Shown here one piece after another: positions 32,926-43,606 of a stretch of DNA of 64,000 bases. Under the pieces are notes generated by a model, which saw only the letters and a list, made by a program, of their open reading frames with translations, was not told where the DNA came from and searched no databases. The stretch comes from Globisporangium splendens. Taxonomy: Eukaryota > Oomycota > Peronosporomycetes > Pythiales > Pythiaceae. The translations under genes were made by a program, and so were the position numbers. The stretch is taken from contig VFIW01000137.1 of NCBI GenBank assembly GCA_006386115.1, forward strand, positions 36,574 through 100,573, read 5' to 3'. Position 1 is the first letter of the stretch. The number at the start of each line of letters is the position of its first letter.

Positions 32926-35207
32926 ATGGAGCTGTGCGAAGATGACCACGGGAACATGCAACCGGAGTTCCAGGGTGATACGATGATGACGCACACGTCG
33001 ATGAACCTCACGGGTCTCTCGATGAGCTCATTCGCGTCCGATTACGTCGCTGGTAGCAGCACCAACGACGAGGGAGATCATGACAACGACGACGAACAAG
33101 CCAGACTCGAGCTAAGTAAGTTGAGCACGAGTCTCTTGTCGAGTGAGGGCAATGGTGACGATCAATGCGAGAACGACGAGGCTGTGAACCCACGGTCACC
33201 ACGGACAGTAGAGGAAGAAAAGGACCACCACGATGATGCGGAGTTGCCCGTTGAAGCGGGTGATGAAGATGAAATTGGTCGTGATGGAATAAAGCAGAAA
33301 GATGATGACAACGCGGAAGGCGATGGAGATGCGCAAATGGAGAGCGAATCAAAGAGCGGTGCAGAGAATGACCAAAGAATGCAGGATTTCGGTGAGAGCG
33401 ATTCTGATAATAGTGCGCATAACGACACGACAGAAGCTCCAGTACACCCAGTCGCAGCATCATTCCTCCCTGGCAAGGATTTTAGCATGGCAGATACACG
33501 ACAGGACACGCAGCAACTTGAAATTGCATCATTGTCTCTACCTCAATCGCGTTCACCGATCCCAGCATCCGGTGATGCCTCCTCCCTTGAGATTGTGGTC
33601 ACAGCAAAGGAAGGCGATGTGCGATGTGCTGTGAGTGATCACGAAGATACGTCTCCTGCACCTCCCCTTTCTCATGCCATCCCACCACCACCGCATTACA
33701 CACTGCGCGACCTCTTTCCCGTCGTCTTTGAGGAGAAGCAGACGCACTCTTGCAAAAAGACTCCATCTCAAGCACCAACCAAGCGTCCATCTGCACCAAC
33801 GAGCGCAACGAAACCTCCTCCTCCAGCTTCAACTTCAAAGGCACCGACAACTAAAAGTGGTTCCTCTCGAATTGCACAACAAGGACAACAACGAGTTCAA
33901 AGCGTACACGACCAACTCGACCAAACACAGAAGCAGTTAAGAGCAGCGACGCAGACCATCAAGATGCACCAGGTCGTAGATGCCGAAAAGAAGCAACTCG
34001 CGCTTGAAACAACAATTGGACGCGCTCACAGCAGATCTGCAGCGCACGAAAGCAGAAAACGCCAAACTGGTCGCGGAAAACGAGCTGTACGCCGCGAAGC
34101 TTCCGCATCTGCAGGCTGAACTGCTGCAGGAATCGTGTCACGCCGACGAAACGCAAGCCCAGGTGGTGCAGATGCAGCTCTCGCTCACACAATTGAAAGC
34201 GCGTGTACGTGCTGCAGACACACAATAGCAACGTCGAGACGCAGCTCGAGAAGCTGCAAGTGGAGCTCCGCACATGCAAGCAAGAGCTTCGTCGGAAGAC
34301 TGTGACGGTGCACGCGACAACAGAGAAACTCACGAAAGCAGAGACTGAGATGAGCCATATGAAGAACCACCATACTCGGGACAAGCTCCAGTGGAAGACA
34401 AAGTTGGCGACGATGCAGCAAAAGTGGGATGTCGATACTGCCAAGCGAGACCGCGAAGCAAACCTCAAGATGACTGACGCGCTTCGAGACGCGAAAGCAC
34501 AGGCAGGCACCACTTTGAAGAAGAACGCAGCACTCGAGGCACGTGTCCTGCAGCTCGAAGATGAGCTGAAGCACAGCAAACGAGATTCTGATGCACGGCA
34601 GCGTGACTTGCTCACACAGGTGAACCAAGTGCGGACCCTTGAGCGCTTACTGTGCAAGTGCCATCACACTGAAGCGATTTTACGCAACGACGTGGCTTTG
34701 CTGCGAGCCAACGCCAAGAGTGCAAGTAATGAAAAACACCGCGTTGTTTCTAACGAGATGAGGCGAGATGATTCTCAAAATTCACGTCGCTCCAAGCGCC
34801 AGGACGCATCGCTGTTTCCATTGGATCTGTTGCTTTTGCCAACCGATTCCGACAGCGACGATGGTGACGAACGCCTTCGCACTTGTGGTTCTGGGTCGTT
34901 TGCACGTTGCTCGAGTAAGGACGTTGCGGTGGCGACCGAGCCATCGAGGTGCCTCGAATGCGATTACGCGGCATCACAACTATGCGCAGCCCAGACCGAG
35001 ATCCAGCGCTTGCGGCTGCTGCACTCGAAGGAGCTCAACGTGCAGGCCACGGCATTTACACGCGCGCTGTCGAGTCGTTCTCAGCCTGGCATTGGAAGTG
35101 CTAACAGTAGCGGTCGTGGTGGTGGCATTGCGATGTCGGAGCTCTTTGGCAGTGACAACGTCAATAATGGTATTGGCATCACACGTCTTTCCAGCACATC
35201 AGCTTGA
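32926..35207 (+). CDS. Long coiled-coil protein with two apparent +1 frame breaks
   Basis: Starts at the ATG before ELCEDDHGN. The first about 340 residues are acidic and low-complexity, followed by a Pro/Ser/Thr-rich linker and then a long coiled coil. The heptad-rich reading moves from frame 1 (QSVHDQLDQTQKQLRAATQT) to frame 2 near 33990-34010 (KQQLDALTADLQRTKAENAK). It moves to frame 3 near 34200-34230 (QLEKLQVELRTCKQELRRK) and then stays open to 35207. No GT-AG intron of plausible length explains either shift. Base errors, a decayed gene or programmed shifts are the alternatives. The C terminus has a Cys pair (RCLECDY) and a Gly/Ser tail. Function unknown; about 760 residues if the parts belong together. 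Confidence 0.55.
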
Positions 35208-35506
35208 AACAATTCGAGTCACAATCATGATCAAAGCGCTTTGTTAAAAGTAATCTCTACCGTGTCCTGCTGTTTACAAGACTCAATTTGGGTGTGTCTT
35301 AAAAAGCAGTTTGTTCAAAGATCAGAAAAGTAGTTTAATGATGTGTACAAAGTACTCTGTTTAACTGAATGTTGAACAGCGACAGCAAGCTAACCGTAAA
35401 ATAGATGTTCTAAACCCTCCTACGGTTGTGCATATGTTGCAAGTGATTACAAATCGTTGTGCGACTGCACCAACATCGAGCGAAAAGCGTTCGAACGCTT
35501 CGCGAC

Positions 35507-36682
35507 ATGAAGGTGTGGATCTACGTGGAGGACGCGCACGGCGTCTCGCATCGCATCTGCTGGTTCATGGGCACGTCGGACGCGCAGATCGAGACCGCTG
35601 TGCGCGTGCAATTGCGTCTGCCACGCCACGCGGCGTTCCTTGTGCGCGACGCCGATGGCGACTTGGTGCCGATTTCGTCCACACTGCCGCACGACCAGTA
35701 CTACACGCTCGTGCTCGCCGAGCACCTCGTGACACACGAAGATGGAAGCAATGGCACAGCGCTGGCGTCTCATGCTGTGGCACATGGCGCCACATCGCAT
35801 GCCTCGGTAGCGAGTGCTCTGCTGCCACAGAAGCGGTCGGCTACTTCGACCAACCACAGTGACAGCGACGGCATTGGGGAGATCAGTGACACACCAACGA
35901 ATGGCGTCGTCAATGGCGTCACACATGGTGGACAGCACGACGCTACAGGGGTCTCAACCGCCACAGCAGCCGCTGCGTTAATACCGGACTCGGCATTGGT
36001 GCCAGTCGACATCCATGAGCAGCAGCAGCCAAAGAAGCGCCGGCAAGTTGCAGCGCGGAGTGCCACGCTCGACGGCACCAGCGCTTCCTCTGCAAATGAT
36101 TCAACGGGCTCAATGCCCAATTCGGTGTTGCCACCCTCCGTGGTGCCGAGCCGATCGACGTCAACAGCAACGACTCCACCGACGCGTACGCGCTCGATCG
36201 CCAACATCGTGACGCAATTTCTCGAGACGTTCACGCGGCCGATTCGGAACGACGACAACATAAACTTCATCCCCAATACGGGCAAATACGCGCTGTACGC
36301 GCTGTACTCGGCGATCGTGACCGACCCGGTGTTCCACCCGAAGGGGCAGGATGCGTTCTACAAGATGACATCGATGCAGGGCAAAGTGGATCGCCAGCGC
36401 GTGATCCGGTACTACCAGGACATGCTGCTGTCGGGCCACGTCGAGTACGTGCAGTACAAGCCTCAGGGCAAAGGTCCATTCCTGAGGAGATATTACGTCG
36501 TCGAGAGTGAAAAGAACGTGGTGGAGCTGGTCAAGAAGGCGACGTTCGTGACGCTCATGGACTTGGTGCCCGAGCAGGTCGTCGCGACGTACCTCACGTT
36601 CGTCAAGGGCTTCCTCCCGATCTCCAAGAACGTGTATCAAGCGCATCTGAACGGCGACGAGTGCTTCTTGCCGGGACCCTAG
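35507..36682 (+). CDS. Unrecognised two-domain protein
   Basis: 391 residues, intronless, start ATG before KVWIYVEDAHG; upstream in-frame codons lack support. Residues 1-80 look like a small alternating beta/alpha fold (KVWIYVEDAHG ... AAFLVRDADGDLVPISSTLP), reminiscent of ubiquitin-like or PB1 domains by pattern only. A Ser/Thr/Ala-rich linker holds a basic KKRRQ signal. The C-terminal about 150 residues (IVTQFLETFTRPIRNDDNIN ... GYFLPI-type end) form a compact, well-spaced domain with many aromatic residues. No family was recognised. Nuclear localisation is a weak inference from the KKRRQ run. Confidence 0.65.
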   Translation: MKVWIYVEDAHGVSHRICWFMGTSDAQIETAVRVQLRLPRHAAFLVRDADGDLVPISSTLPHDQYYTLVLAEHLVTHEDGSNGTALASHAVAHGATSHASVASALLPQKRSATSTNHSDSDGIGEISDTPTNGVVNGVTHGGQHDATGVSTATAAAALIPDSALVPVDIHEQQQPKKRRQVAARSATLDGTSASSANDSTGSMPNSVLPPSVVPSRSTSTATTPPTRTRSIANIVTQFLETFTRPIRNDDNINFIPNTGKYALYALYSAIVTDPVFHPKGQDAFYKMTSMQGKVDRQRVIRYYQDMLLSGHVEYVQYKPQGKGPFLRRYYVVESEKNVVELVKKATFVTLMDLVPEQVVATYLTFVKGFLPISKNVYQAHLNGDECFLPGP

Positions 36683-37218
36683 TTGTATCAGGAACAGATG
36701 AGCTCCTGGCGATGGTGGAGGCGAAGAGCTCAAGTGCGTTTGCAGCTCCCACTGAGTCGCATGCAAAGCGGCTGATATCGCCCCACGTTGCATGGCTCTC
36801 TGTCCTACTGTTATTTATTCAAATACAATGCCATACCCGCTTCTACCCGCCACACGTTATCCGTCCGCCATTGTGTCGCCTTCCTGGCAAACCTTCACGA
36901 ATCTTCCACGACACCGACAACAATGACACAAGACCATCACTCTGACTCACTCACCAAAGAGTTTGCTCGGAATTGGACGAAAATCGCATTTAACATGACT
37001 TTTCCATCCAATCACAGAATGTATCAGTTCTTTAGAGTCATGTGGTTGGTGGAAATGTCGGATCGTCAATGTCACTCGGCGCGTTCGAGTTGAGCCACGT
37101 GGACGCGCACTCGGCAACTCTTGGCCGCAACGGTCCATGCAGAGAGAGCTCATTTAGGAAAACGCAGCGAGTCGCGCTCACGTGCCTCTCTCTCTGTCCC
37201 TCTTCCTTAAGCGCAAGA
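36683..37218. other. GRP170 promoter region
   Basis: 536 bp upstream of the GRP170 start. It includes a CCAAT (near 37010) and a CCACGTGG G-box (near 37096). I did not find a full CCAAT-N9-CCACG ER-stress element. Confidence 0.35.
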
Positions 37219-39939
37219 ATGCTGTCGTCGGCCAAGATGGTGCAGCTGCTGCTGCTGAGCGTCGGCGCACTGGCGCTCTGTGCGTCGCTCGTGGACGCGA
37301 TCGTCGCGGGCGTGGACTTCGGCGGCGAGTTCTTCAAGATCGCGCTCGTCAAACCCGGCACGCCCTTCGAGATCGTCACGAACGTGCACAGCAAGCGCAA
37401 GACCGAGACCATGGTCGCGTTCGACGGCGACGAGCGTCTCTACGGCGCCGATGCCGCGACCGTCGCTGTGCGTCGTCCGCAGACGGCGTACTCGCAGATC
37501 CGTCGCTTTCTGGGGGCGACGCCGAACTCCCCCGAGGTCGTGTCGCTGCTGCAGGAAGAGTACTTCCCGTACACGCTGCTGAAGAACGAGACACGTGGCA
37601 CGATCTCGCTCGAGCACGACAACAAGCAGGTGTTCCACGCCGAAGAGCTCGTCGCGATGGTGTTTTCGCATGCGCGCCAGATCACGGACGCGTTTGCCGA
37701 GGCGCCCGTCAAGGACTGGGTCATCACGGTGCCGACGTTCTTCTCGCAGGCGCAGCGCCAGGCGATGCTTGATGCCGCTGAGATCTCGGGTGTGCGCGTG
37801 CTCTCCTTAATCAATGAGAACACGGCCGCAGCACTGCAGCACGCGGTGCACTCGACGTTCACGGAACCTCGCCGCATTTTGTTTTACAACATGGGCTCGA
37901 CGTCGTTGCAGGTGTCGATTGCCGAATTCAACAGCGAAGTGATCCCCGATGGCTTTAAGAAGAACAAGACCGTGTCGGCGTTTCAGATGATCGCGAACGC
38001 GTGGGATGAGACCCTTGGTGGCGCCAAGTTCGATCTCCAGTTGGCGGAACACCTGGCGCTCGAATTCAACAAGAAGCTCGGCGGTGACGAAGATGTTCGC
38101 ACGCTGCCTCGTCCTCTGGCGAAGATCCGCGCGCAGGCCAAGAAGACCAAGATCGTGCTGAGTGCGAACGAAGAGATCCCCGTCGTGATGCAGAGTCTGT
38201 ACAAGGACATGGACTTCTTCACGACGATGACGCGCAGCAAGTTTGAGGAGATCAACGCGGACCTGTTTGCGCGCGCGCTGACTCCCGTGCAGAGAGCGCT
38301 CGACAAGGTCGGCTTGACGGTGAACGACATTGACGAGATCGAGATCATCGGCGGTGGCGTGCGCATGCCCAAGATCCAGCAGCAGCTCAAGGAGTTCTTC
38401 AACGGCAAGGACCTTGGCGTGCACTTGAACGGCGACGAAGCCATGGCATTGGGCTCGGCGTTCCGTGCCGCCAACCTGAGCAACTCGTTCCGTGTGCGTC
38501 ATGTCGGTATGACGGACATTGGTTCGTACCCGGTTGGCGTGCGTCTCGTGGACTTGGAGCACAGCAACATGGCGGAACACAAGAGCACGGACGGCGAAAG
38601 CGACGAAGAGAGCAGCAAGCATTGGGTGAAGCGCGCGTCGCTGTTCACGGAAAGCTCGCGCCTGGGTTTACGCAAAGCCGTGTCGTTCCTGCACTCGGAG
38701 GACGTGTCGTGCACGTTCCGCTACGACAAGCCGTCGGGTCTGCCAGCGGGCGTGAACGCGCACATTGGCAAGTTCAACATCACGGGCATCAAGGCGTTCG
38801 CCGATAGCATGAAGGACAAGAAGTTGGGCGAGCCGAAGGTCACGCTGTCGTTCGAATTGGACAGCAACGGCATCGCGAAGATTGCCAAGGCCGAAGCGAC
38901 GTTGGAAGAAGAGTACGAAGTGGAAGTGGAAGTGACGAAACCGAAGAAGTCGAAGAAAGCAGACAAGAAGAAGGAGGGTGGCGATGACGCCGAGAAGAAG
39001 GACGACGCTTCTGCGGATGAGGAGAAGGAAGACGACGAGCCTGCTGTCAAAGAAACGAAGAAGGAGATCAAGAAGAAGATCCACCGCGCTGCCCTCACTG
39101 TCGTGCTCGGCCACGAGACCCACGACACCGGCATGAGCGTGCTGCCAATGAGCGTCGCTGCCAAGAAGGATTCGATCCGCATCCTTCGCGACATGGAGCA
39201 GGCTGACAACCAGCGCAAGGCGAACCTGGAGGCGAAGAACCGTCTCGAGACGTACGTGTACAACGCGCGCGACACGCTCAACGCCAAGGCGGAAGCGATC
39301 GAGCAAGTGACGCAACCAGAACAACTGGAGCAACTGCAGACCAAGCTCGAAGAAACGGAAGAGTGGCTGTACGACGACGGCGAAAAGGTCGAAGCGGCCG
39401 AGTACAACAAGAAGGTCAAGAACCTGGACAAGGATCTGAGCGCGATCCTGTTCCGCGTGGCCGAGCTGAAGGAGTTCCCGATCGCGGTCAACACGGCCGA
39501 GGAGTACGCGTTCAGCACGCGCGAGCTGATGAACGAGTGGATCGAGTCCAAGCCACAGGTGAGTGAGGAGGAGCGCAAGGACGTGCTCGAGAAGGTTGAG
39601 GAGCTGGAGGCGTGGTTGGTGAGTGCGACAAAGAAGCAAAAGGACGCCAAGGCGTACGAGCCTCCAGTCGTGACGTCGGCCGAGGTGAACAAGCAGGTGC
39701 AGGGTGTGAAGAAACTCGTCGCGACGCTCTCGAAGAAGCCCAAGCCAGCGCCAGTCAAGACGGACGACGACAAGAAGGGCGAAGACAGCAACAGCACGAG
39801 TAGTACCGACGGCGAGACGGAGAGCGACGAGAAGAAGGAAGCGGGCTCGTCGTCTTCTGGAGAAGGTGACGAGAAGAAGGAGGACGCGGAGGAAGCTGCG
39901 AGCAATGAAGCCGAAGTGGCGGAACACGAAGAACTGTAG
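37219..39939 (+). CDS. ER lumenal HSP70-family chaperone, GRP170/HYOU1/LHS1 type
   Basis: 906 residues from the ATG at 37219 (a second ATG at 37237 is possible). A signal peptide (VQLLLLSVGALALCASLVDA) precedes the ATPase start IVAGVDFGGEFFKIALVKPG. The GRP170-type nucleotide domain is present (VPTFFSQAQRQAML, LINENTAAALQHA, IEIIGGGVRMPKIQ). A long acidic/Lys-rich loop (about 575-625) splits the substrate domain, and a helical C-terminal domain with WLYDDG follows, as in HYOU1. These proteins act as nucleotide-exchange factors for BiP and as holdases. The tail ends HEEL, a KDEL-like ER retrieval signal. Intronless. Confidence 0.95.
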   Translation: MLSSAKMVQLLLLSVGALALCASLVDAIVAGVDFGGEFFKIALVKPGTPFEIVTNVHSKRKTETMVAFDGDERLYGADAATVAVRRPQTAYSQIRRFLGATPNSPEVVSLLQEEYFPYTLLKNETRGTISLEHDNKQVFHAEELVAMVFSHARQITDAFAEAPVKDWVITVPTFFSQAQRQAMLDAAEISGVRVLSLINENTAAALQHAVHSTFTEPRRILFYNMGSTSLQVSIAEFNSEVIPDGFKKNKTVSAFQMIANAWDETLGGAKFDLQLAEHLALEFNKKLGGDEDVRTLPRPLAKIRAQAKKTKIVLSANEEIPVVMQSLYKDMDFFTTMTRSKFEEINADLFARALTPVQRALDKVGLTVNDIDEIEIIGGGVRMPKIQQQLKEFFNGKDLGVHLNGDEAMALGSAFRAANLSNSFRVRHVGMTDIGSYPVGVRLVDLEHSNMAEHKSTDGESDEESSKHWVKRASLFTESSRLGLRKAVSFLHSEDVSCTFRYDKPSGLPAGVNAHIGKFNITGIKAFADSMKDKKLGEPKVTLSFELDSNGIAKIAKAEATLEEEYEVEVEVTKPKKSKKADKKKEGGDDAEKKDDASADEEKEDDEPAVKETKKEIKKKIHRAALTVVLGHETHDTGMSVLPMSVAAKKDSIRILRDMEQADNQRKANLEAKNRLETYVYNARDTLNAKAEAIEQVTQPEQLEQLQTKLEETEEWLYDDGEKVEAAEYNKKVKNLDKDLSAILFRVAELKEFPIAVNTAEEYAFSTRELMNEWIESKPQVSEEERKDVLEKVEELEAWLVSATKKQKDAKAYEPPVVTSAEVNKQVQGVKKLVATLSKKPKPAPVKTDDDKKGEDSNSTSSTDGETESDEKKEAGSSSSGEGDEKKEDAEEAASNEAEVAEHEEL

Positions 39940-40147
39940 ACACATTTACACATACATGCATACACATACAGCGGGAGAGAGAGAGAGAAGGGCAAACTTG
40001 ACAGAATGGATGGCTGGGCATGCGCATTGCATGATTTTCCCGACGATCCTAACTGAAATACAAAAAAAAGGTTATATAAGTGATGATGTATGAGCGTGCT
40101 TTGTGGTGTGTGTCGCTTGGAGGGTGTGCTTCATTTGGGATCAGCGT

Positions 40148-43100
40148 TTATGGAGTGGAATTTGGGCGTGACTTGGATGCATTCGTCGCCGACTCGTTGT
40201 GGGCAAACTCGGCCAACATATAAACAACAGTTGCCATACTCAAGCGTTCGGTTGGATCAAGCGCACACATCATCTCGATCAGATCCCACTCGCGATCATT
40301 CATCACGTCTGGACGAGGTGGGAGCCTCTGGTGGCGCAATACATGGAAACGGACACCTGCATCAAGAACACTCCCCCATGGATAGTCGCCTGTCACGGCT
40401 TCCAATATGCACATCCCAAACGAGTAGACATCCGAAGCAAGAGAAGGTCGATCTCCTCGCAAGTACTCGGGAGACCTCCAGCGAACAGCACCTTGCTTCT
40501 TCTGATCAATCGTGATCTCCACACTACTTGGAATGCTACTGAGTCCGAAACCAGCAATTTTCTCCTTTCCATCAGCACCAATCAGGATATCGTTACATTT
40601 CAAGCAGTCGCGAACTACGTGCTGGTCGTGCAGATACTGCAGCCCTAGCGCGGTCTCGAGCAGCTTGTTCCACTTGATCGATCGATTTTCATTGCGCCGC
40701 AAAAAACCTCCTAACTCTCCATGCGGTGCATATTCGCATATGAACAAGCGATTCCCACCGGTATATGCGCCGAAAAGCTTGATGACATGCGGATGATGCA
40801 GCGGATACCATATCCGCAGTTCGTGAAGAAACAGCTCGCGAGAAACGGTATGGGGATCTTCTTCGTATCCCATAATTTTGACAGCCACTGGAGTGCCTAA
40901 CCATTTCCCACGGGATACGAAACCAAATGCACCTCGACTAATCTCATGATCGACTTGGTACTTCACTTCGTGAAAAGGTATAAACCATGGGAAACGGGTT
41001 ACTTCTTCACTACTTGGGTCACTCGCAGTAGAATGGATGCGCTGGAATTTGTGGTTGAGACCAGTTCCTTGAAAGTGTTGAATGCGCACCACATCAAGTG
41101 TGTTGTTGGAACCCTCATCGCCAGTATCTCCGATTTCTACTGGTTTGACAGAATTCTTGATAGTTTCAGACTTCCAATCATGCACAACTGACTTGAGGTC
41201 GCTAACCTTGAGCATACCCAAGAGCACATCGATCTTTCTGTGAAGAACATTGAAGTGCAGCGACACTCTCTGACTTCTTGCTCGTCGAACCGCTGAAGAC
41301 TTGGAGACGGCTACTACACCAAGAAAAGCATCAATCTCGACAAGCATCTCGCAAAACTTCGTCACCACTGGGTCGCCTGGTCGTTTGTGCAGCTCCACCA
41401 GGCACATGTAGATATCAAATATTCGTTTGTAGATGACTTCAACAGACTCACTCGAGTCTCCAGTTAGGCGGCTCTTTGCATCCAGTTTCTCCAAGAATCT
41501 TTCAATTGTGGTTTCAAGTAGAGGAAAGATGTAGCCTTGGAGATCGGCAGATTCAGACGAAGTCGCACCGTCGACAGCCCTCGAATCCTCTGTTGCATGA
41601 GACCGCTGATGTGCAAATTGATTCAAATGTTCGACCACATACGCTATCTTCACTCGTCTCGATGGATCGAACAGGCACATACTCTCGATCAACTGCCACT
41701 CTGGTAAACTCATCTCCACTGGTCGCGGTGGCAGTTTCGTCCATCCAACAGAGGACGCAGCAACACCACGTGTCTCAACAGTCCAAGACCTGGTTCCCGT
41801 GATCGCTTCCAAGATGCACAGACCAAACAAGAAGATGTCGGACGCAGTCGTGAACTCTTTTTTGCCTTCCAAATACTCAGGGAGTCGACAATTCGCATCA
41901 TCGTCATCCGACGCTGCTCCTGACTCATCGTGAACTGCGCCACCTTCAAACGGTGCGATCTTCGCCAACCCGTCCGTGCCGACCCAAATGCGATCACATC
42001 GAAGATCTCCCACAACGCACTCTCGCTCATGAAGATATTTGAGACCCAGACCGACCTCAAACAACTTTTGCCACTTCAGATGAGAATTCTTGTCGATAGC
42101 CAAGTACTCGCGTAGGCTCATGCTTCGGACGTTCTCAAGGATAGCCAGATACGGCTTTCGGAGATGGCATGCGCCGTACAACTTGAGCACATTCGGATGG
42201 CTCATCTGGAACCACAGATCAACAAACTCGGTGAAGTCATCACGAGAGCCTTGAGACTTGACGACCATGACATCTGTACCCAACCATTTGCCGCGAATTA
42301 GTCCATTGACATGGTTGCACTCGGACACTTCCGCGTAGGTAGTAAGGTCCACGTCGTGAGGAGGTACGAACCATCGAGGGAGATCAGGCACACCATCGTC
42401 AGAGAGCATCAGTAGCTTGTCTAAGGAGCGTTGCAAGAGATCGAGTAGCTCTTGATTGTATTTTCTGCCATGGACGACGATCTCGTGTTGCAGAAGCGAT
42501 ATCGCTTCGAAGAGGTCGGTTTTGCTATCCAAACTGTCGAGAAGCTGTGTGTCATCACTCAACGCAGCATGGAACTTTGTCCACACGATTCTTGATTCGT
42601 TTGTCACGCGTCACGCCAAGTGCTGGATACTCGATCAGCACGTACTTTAAGCTCCAAATGACCAAGTTCAGTGAGCATATCTCGGATAACCGTCATGAAG
42701 GTTCTTGCGGAAGCGAGACGAACAACCAGGTTGCTTGAACTAAGCGATATCCTTTGTTTTGCCAAGAGGAACAGGATCATCGCAAAGCTCGGGATTGCGT
42801 TTGACCCCGTGCCTCCACTTTGTCGACTAAACAAGTAGATTCTTTGCGATCTTTCCAATGCGCCAAGCCACACTTCTTCAAATTCGCGCATCGAGCCTCT
42901 ACATTGCTGCAGTTTCTGCACAGTTGGCGGCAGTAGAGATAGCTCAGGTTTGTTAATCCGTCAGGTTACCAGCATCCGAACTCAAGTATGTGATTGACAG
43001 TATCGGCACGACTCCACAACGCAGCACAAGTAAGAAGCGTTTCACCAGTTGCAGATTGGACATGAACGGGTGCTTTCACCTTGATCAGTTTATTCACGAT

Positions 43101-43606
43101 GCAAAATGACCCGACTCCACAGCGACAATCACCGCTGTTTCTCCAACTGCATTGGCGTGATTCACAGAGGCACAGTGCTGAAGCAAAGCTTGAACACCAC
43201 TCACATGTCCACAGAGGGATCCAGCGATCAAAGGAGTATCTCCAGCACGACCCAAAACGTCCACTTGCGCTCCATTTTCAAGTAAGAGGGACAGGATATC
43301 GACGTGTCGATGTTGTGTTGCAACGCACAGCGGGGAATCGCCGCTCAAGTCGAGATCGCCGATCACCATCCCACCGCCGAGAAAACACTGCACTTCTCTC
43401 AGATCTCCACTTCAGCATGCACCATGTATAGTCACAACAGTCGGTAGCGAGCTTGGTCGAAGACAATCGCTGGTGTCGCCATCGGTGCTCATCGCTCCAC
43501 CGTCGAGCAGCTTCGCCACATGGTCGGCGTCCCCACGTTGACATGCGTCGTGCAGCGCAGTCACCATGTCGCCGTCACCGTCCGCGCCACCTTTGTGGAT
43601 GCTCGT
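40148..43606 (-). pseudogene. Disrupted ankyrin-pseudokinase-kinase relative (inverted copy)
   Basis: Homologous to the ankyrin-kinase gene, in opposite orientation. The position of its start codon reads ACG (43604-43606). Ankyrin fragments follow in different frames (LVTALHDAC-type at about 43400-43570; GDSPLCVATQHRHVDILSLL at 43094-43393), with a 1-bp loss near 43095. The helical spacer (42607-42921) ends at TGA where the intact gene has TGG, and a 1-bp deletion follows about 10 bp later. The last 2.46 kb (40148-42607) is one open frame of 819 codons covering a pseudokinase and a domain-4-like kinase (VVRDCLKCND; AGFG in place of ADFG). That half is close to identical at DNA level to 27.5-29.9 kb. 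Either a pseudogene or a truncated expressed fragment. Confidence 0.8.

Noticed and set aside
34190..34220. 15-18 bp GT...AG segments as micro-introns explaining the frame breaks
   Set aside because: Far below any plausible spliceosomal intron length compared with the 60-140 bp introns elsewhere in the window.
38668..39995. Antisense ORFs of about 425 codons over GRP170
   Set aside because: Same cause: lysine (AAG), glutamate (GAG) and GC-ending codons give Leu/Phe- and Ser-rich antisense frames without real protein character.
40090..41802. Plus-strand frames over the kinase pseudogene
   Set aside because: They mirror the minus-strand shadow frames of the intact kinase gene and carry no independent signal.
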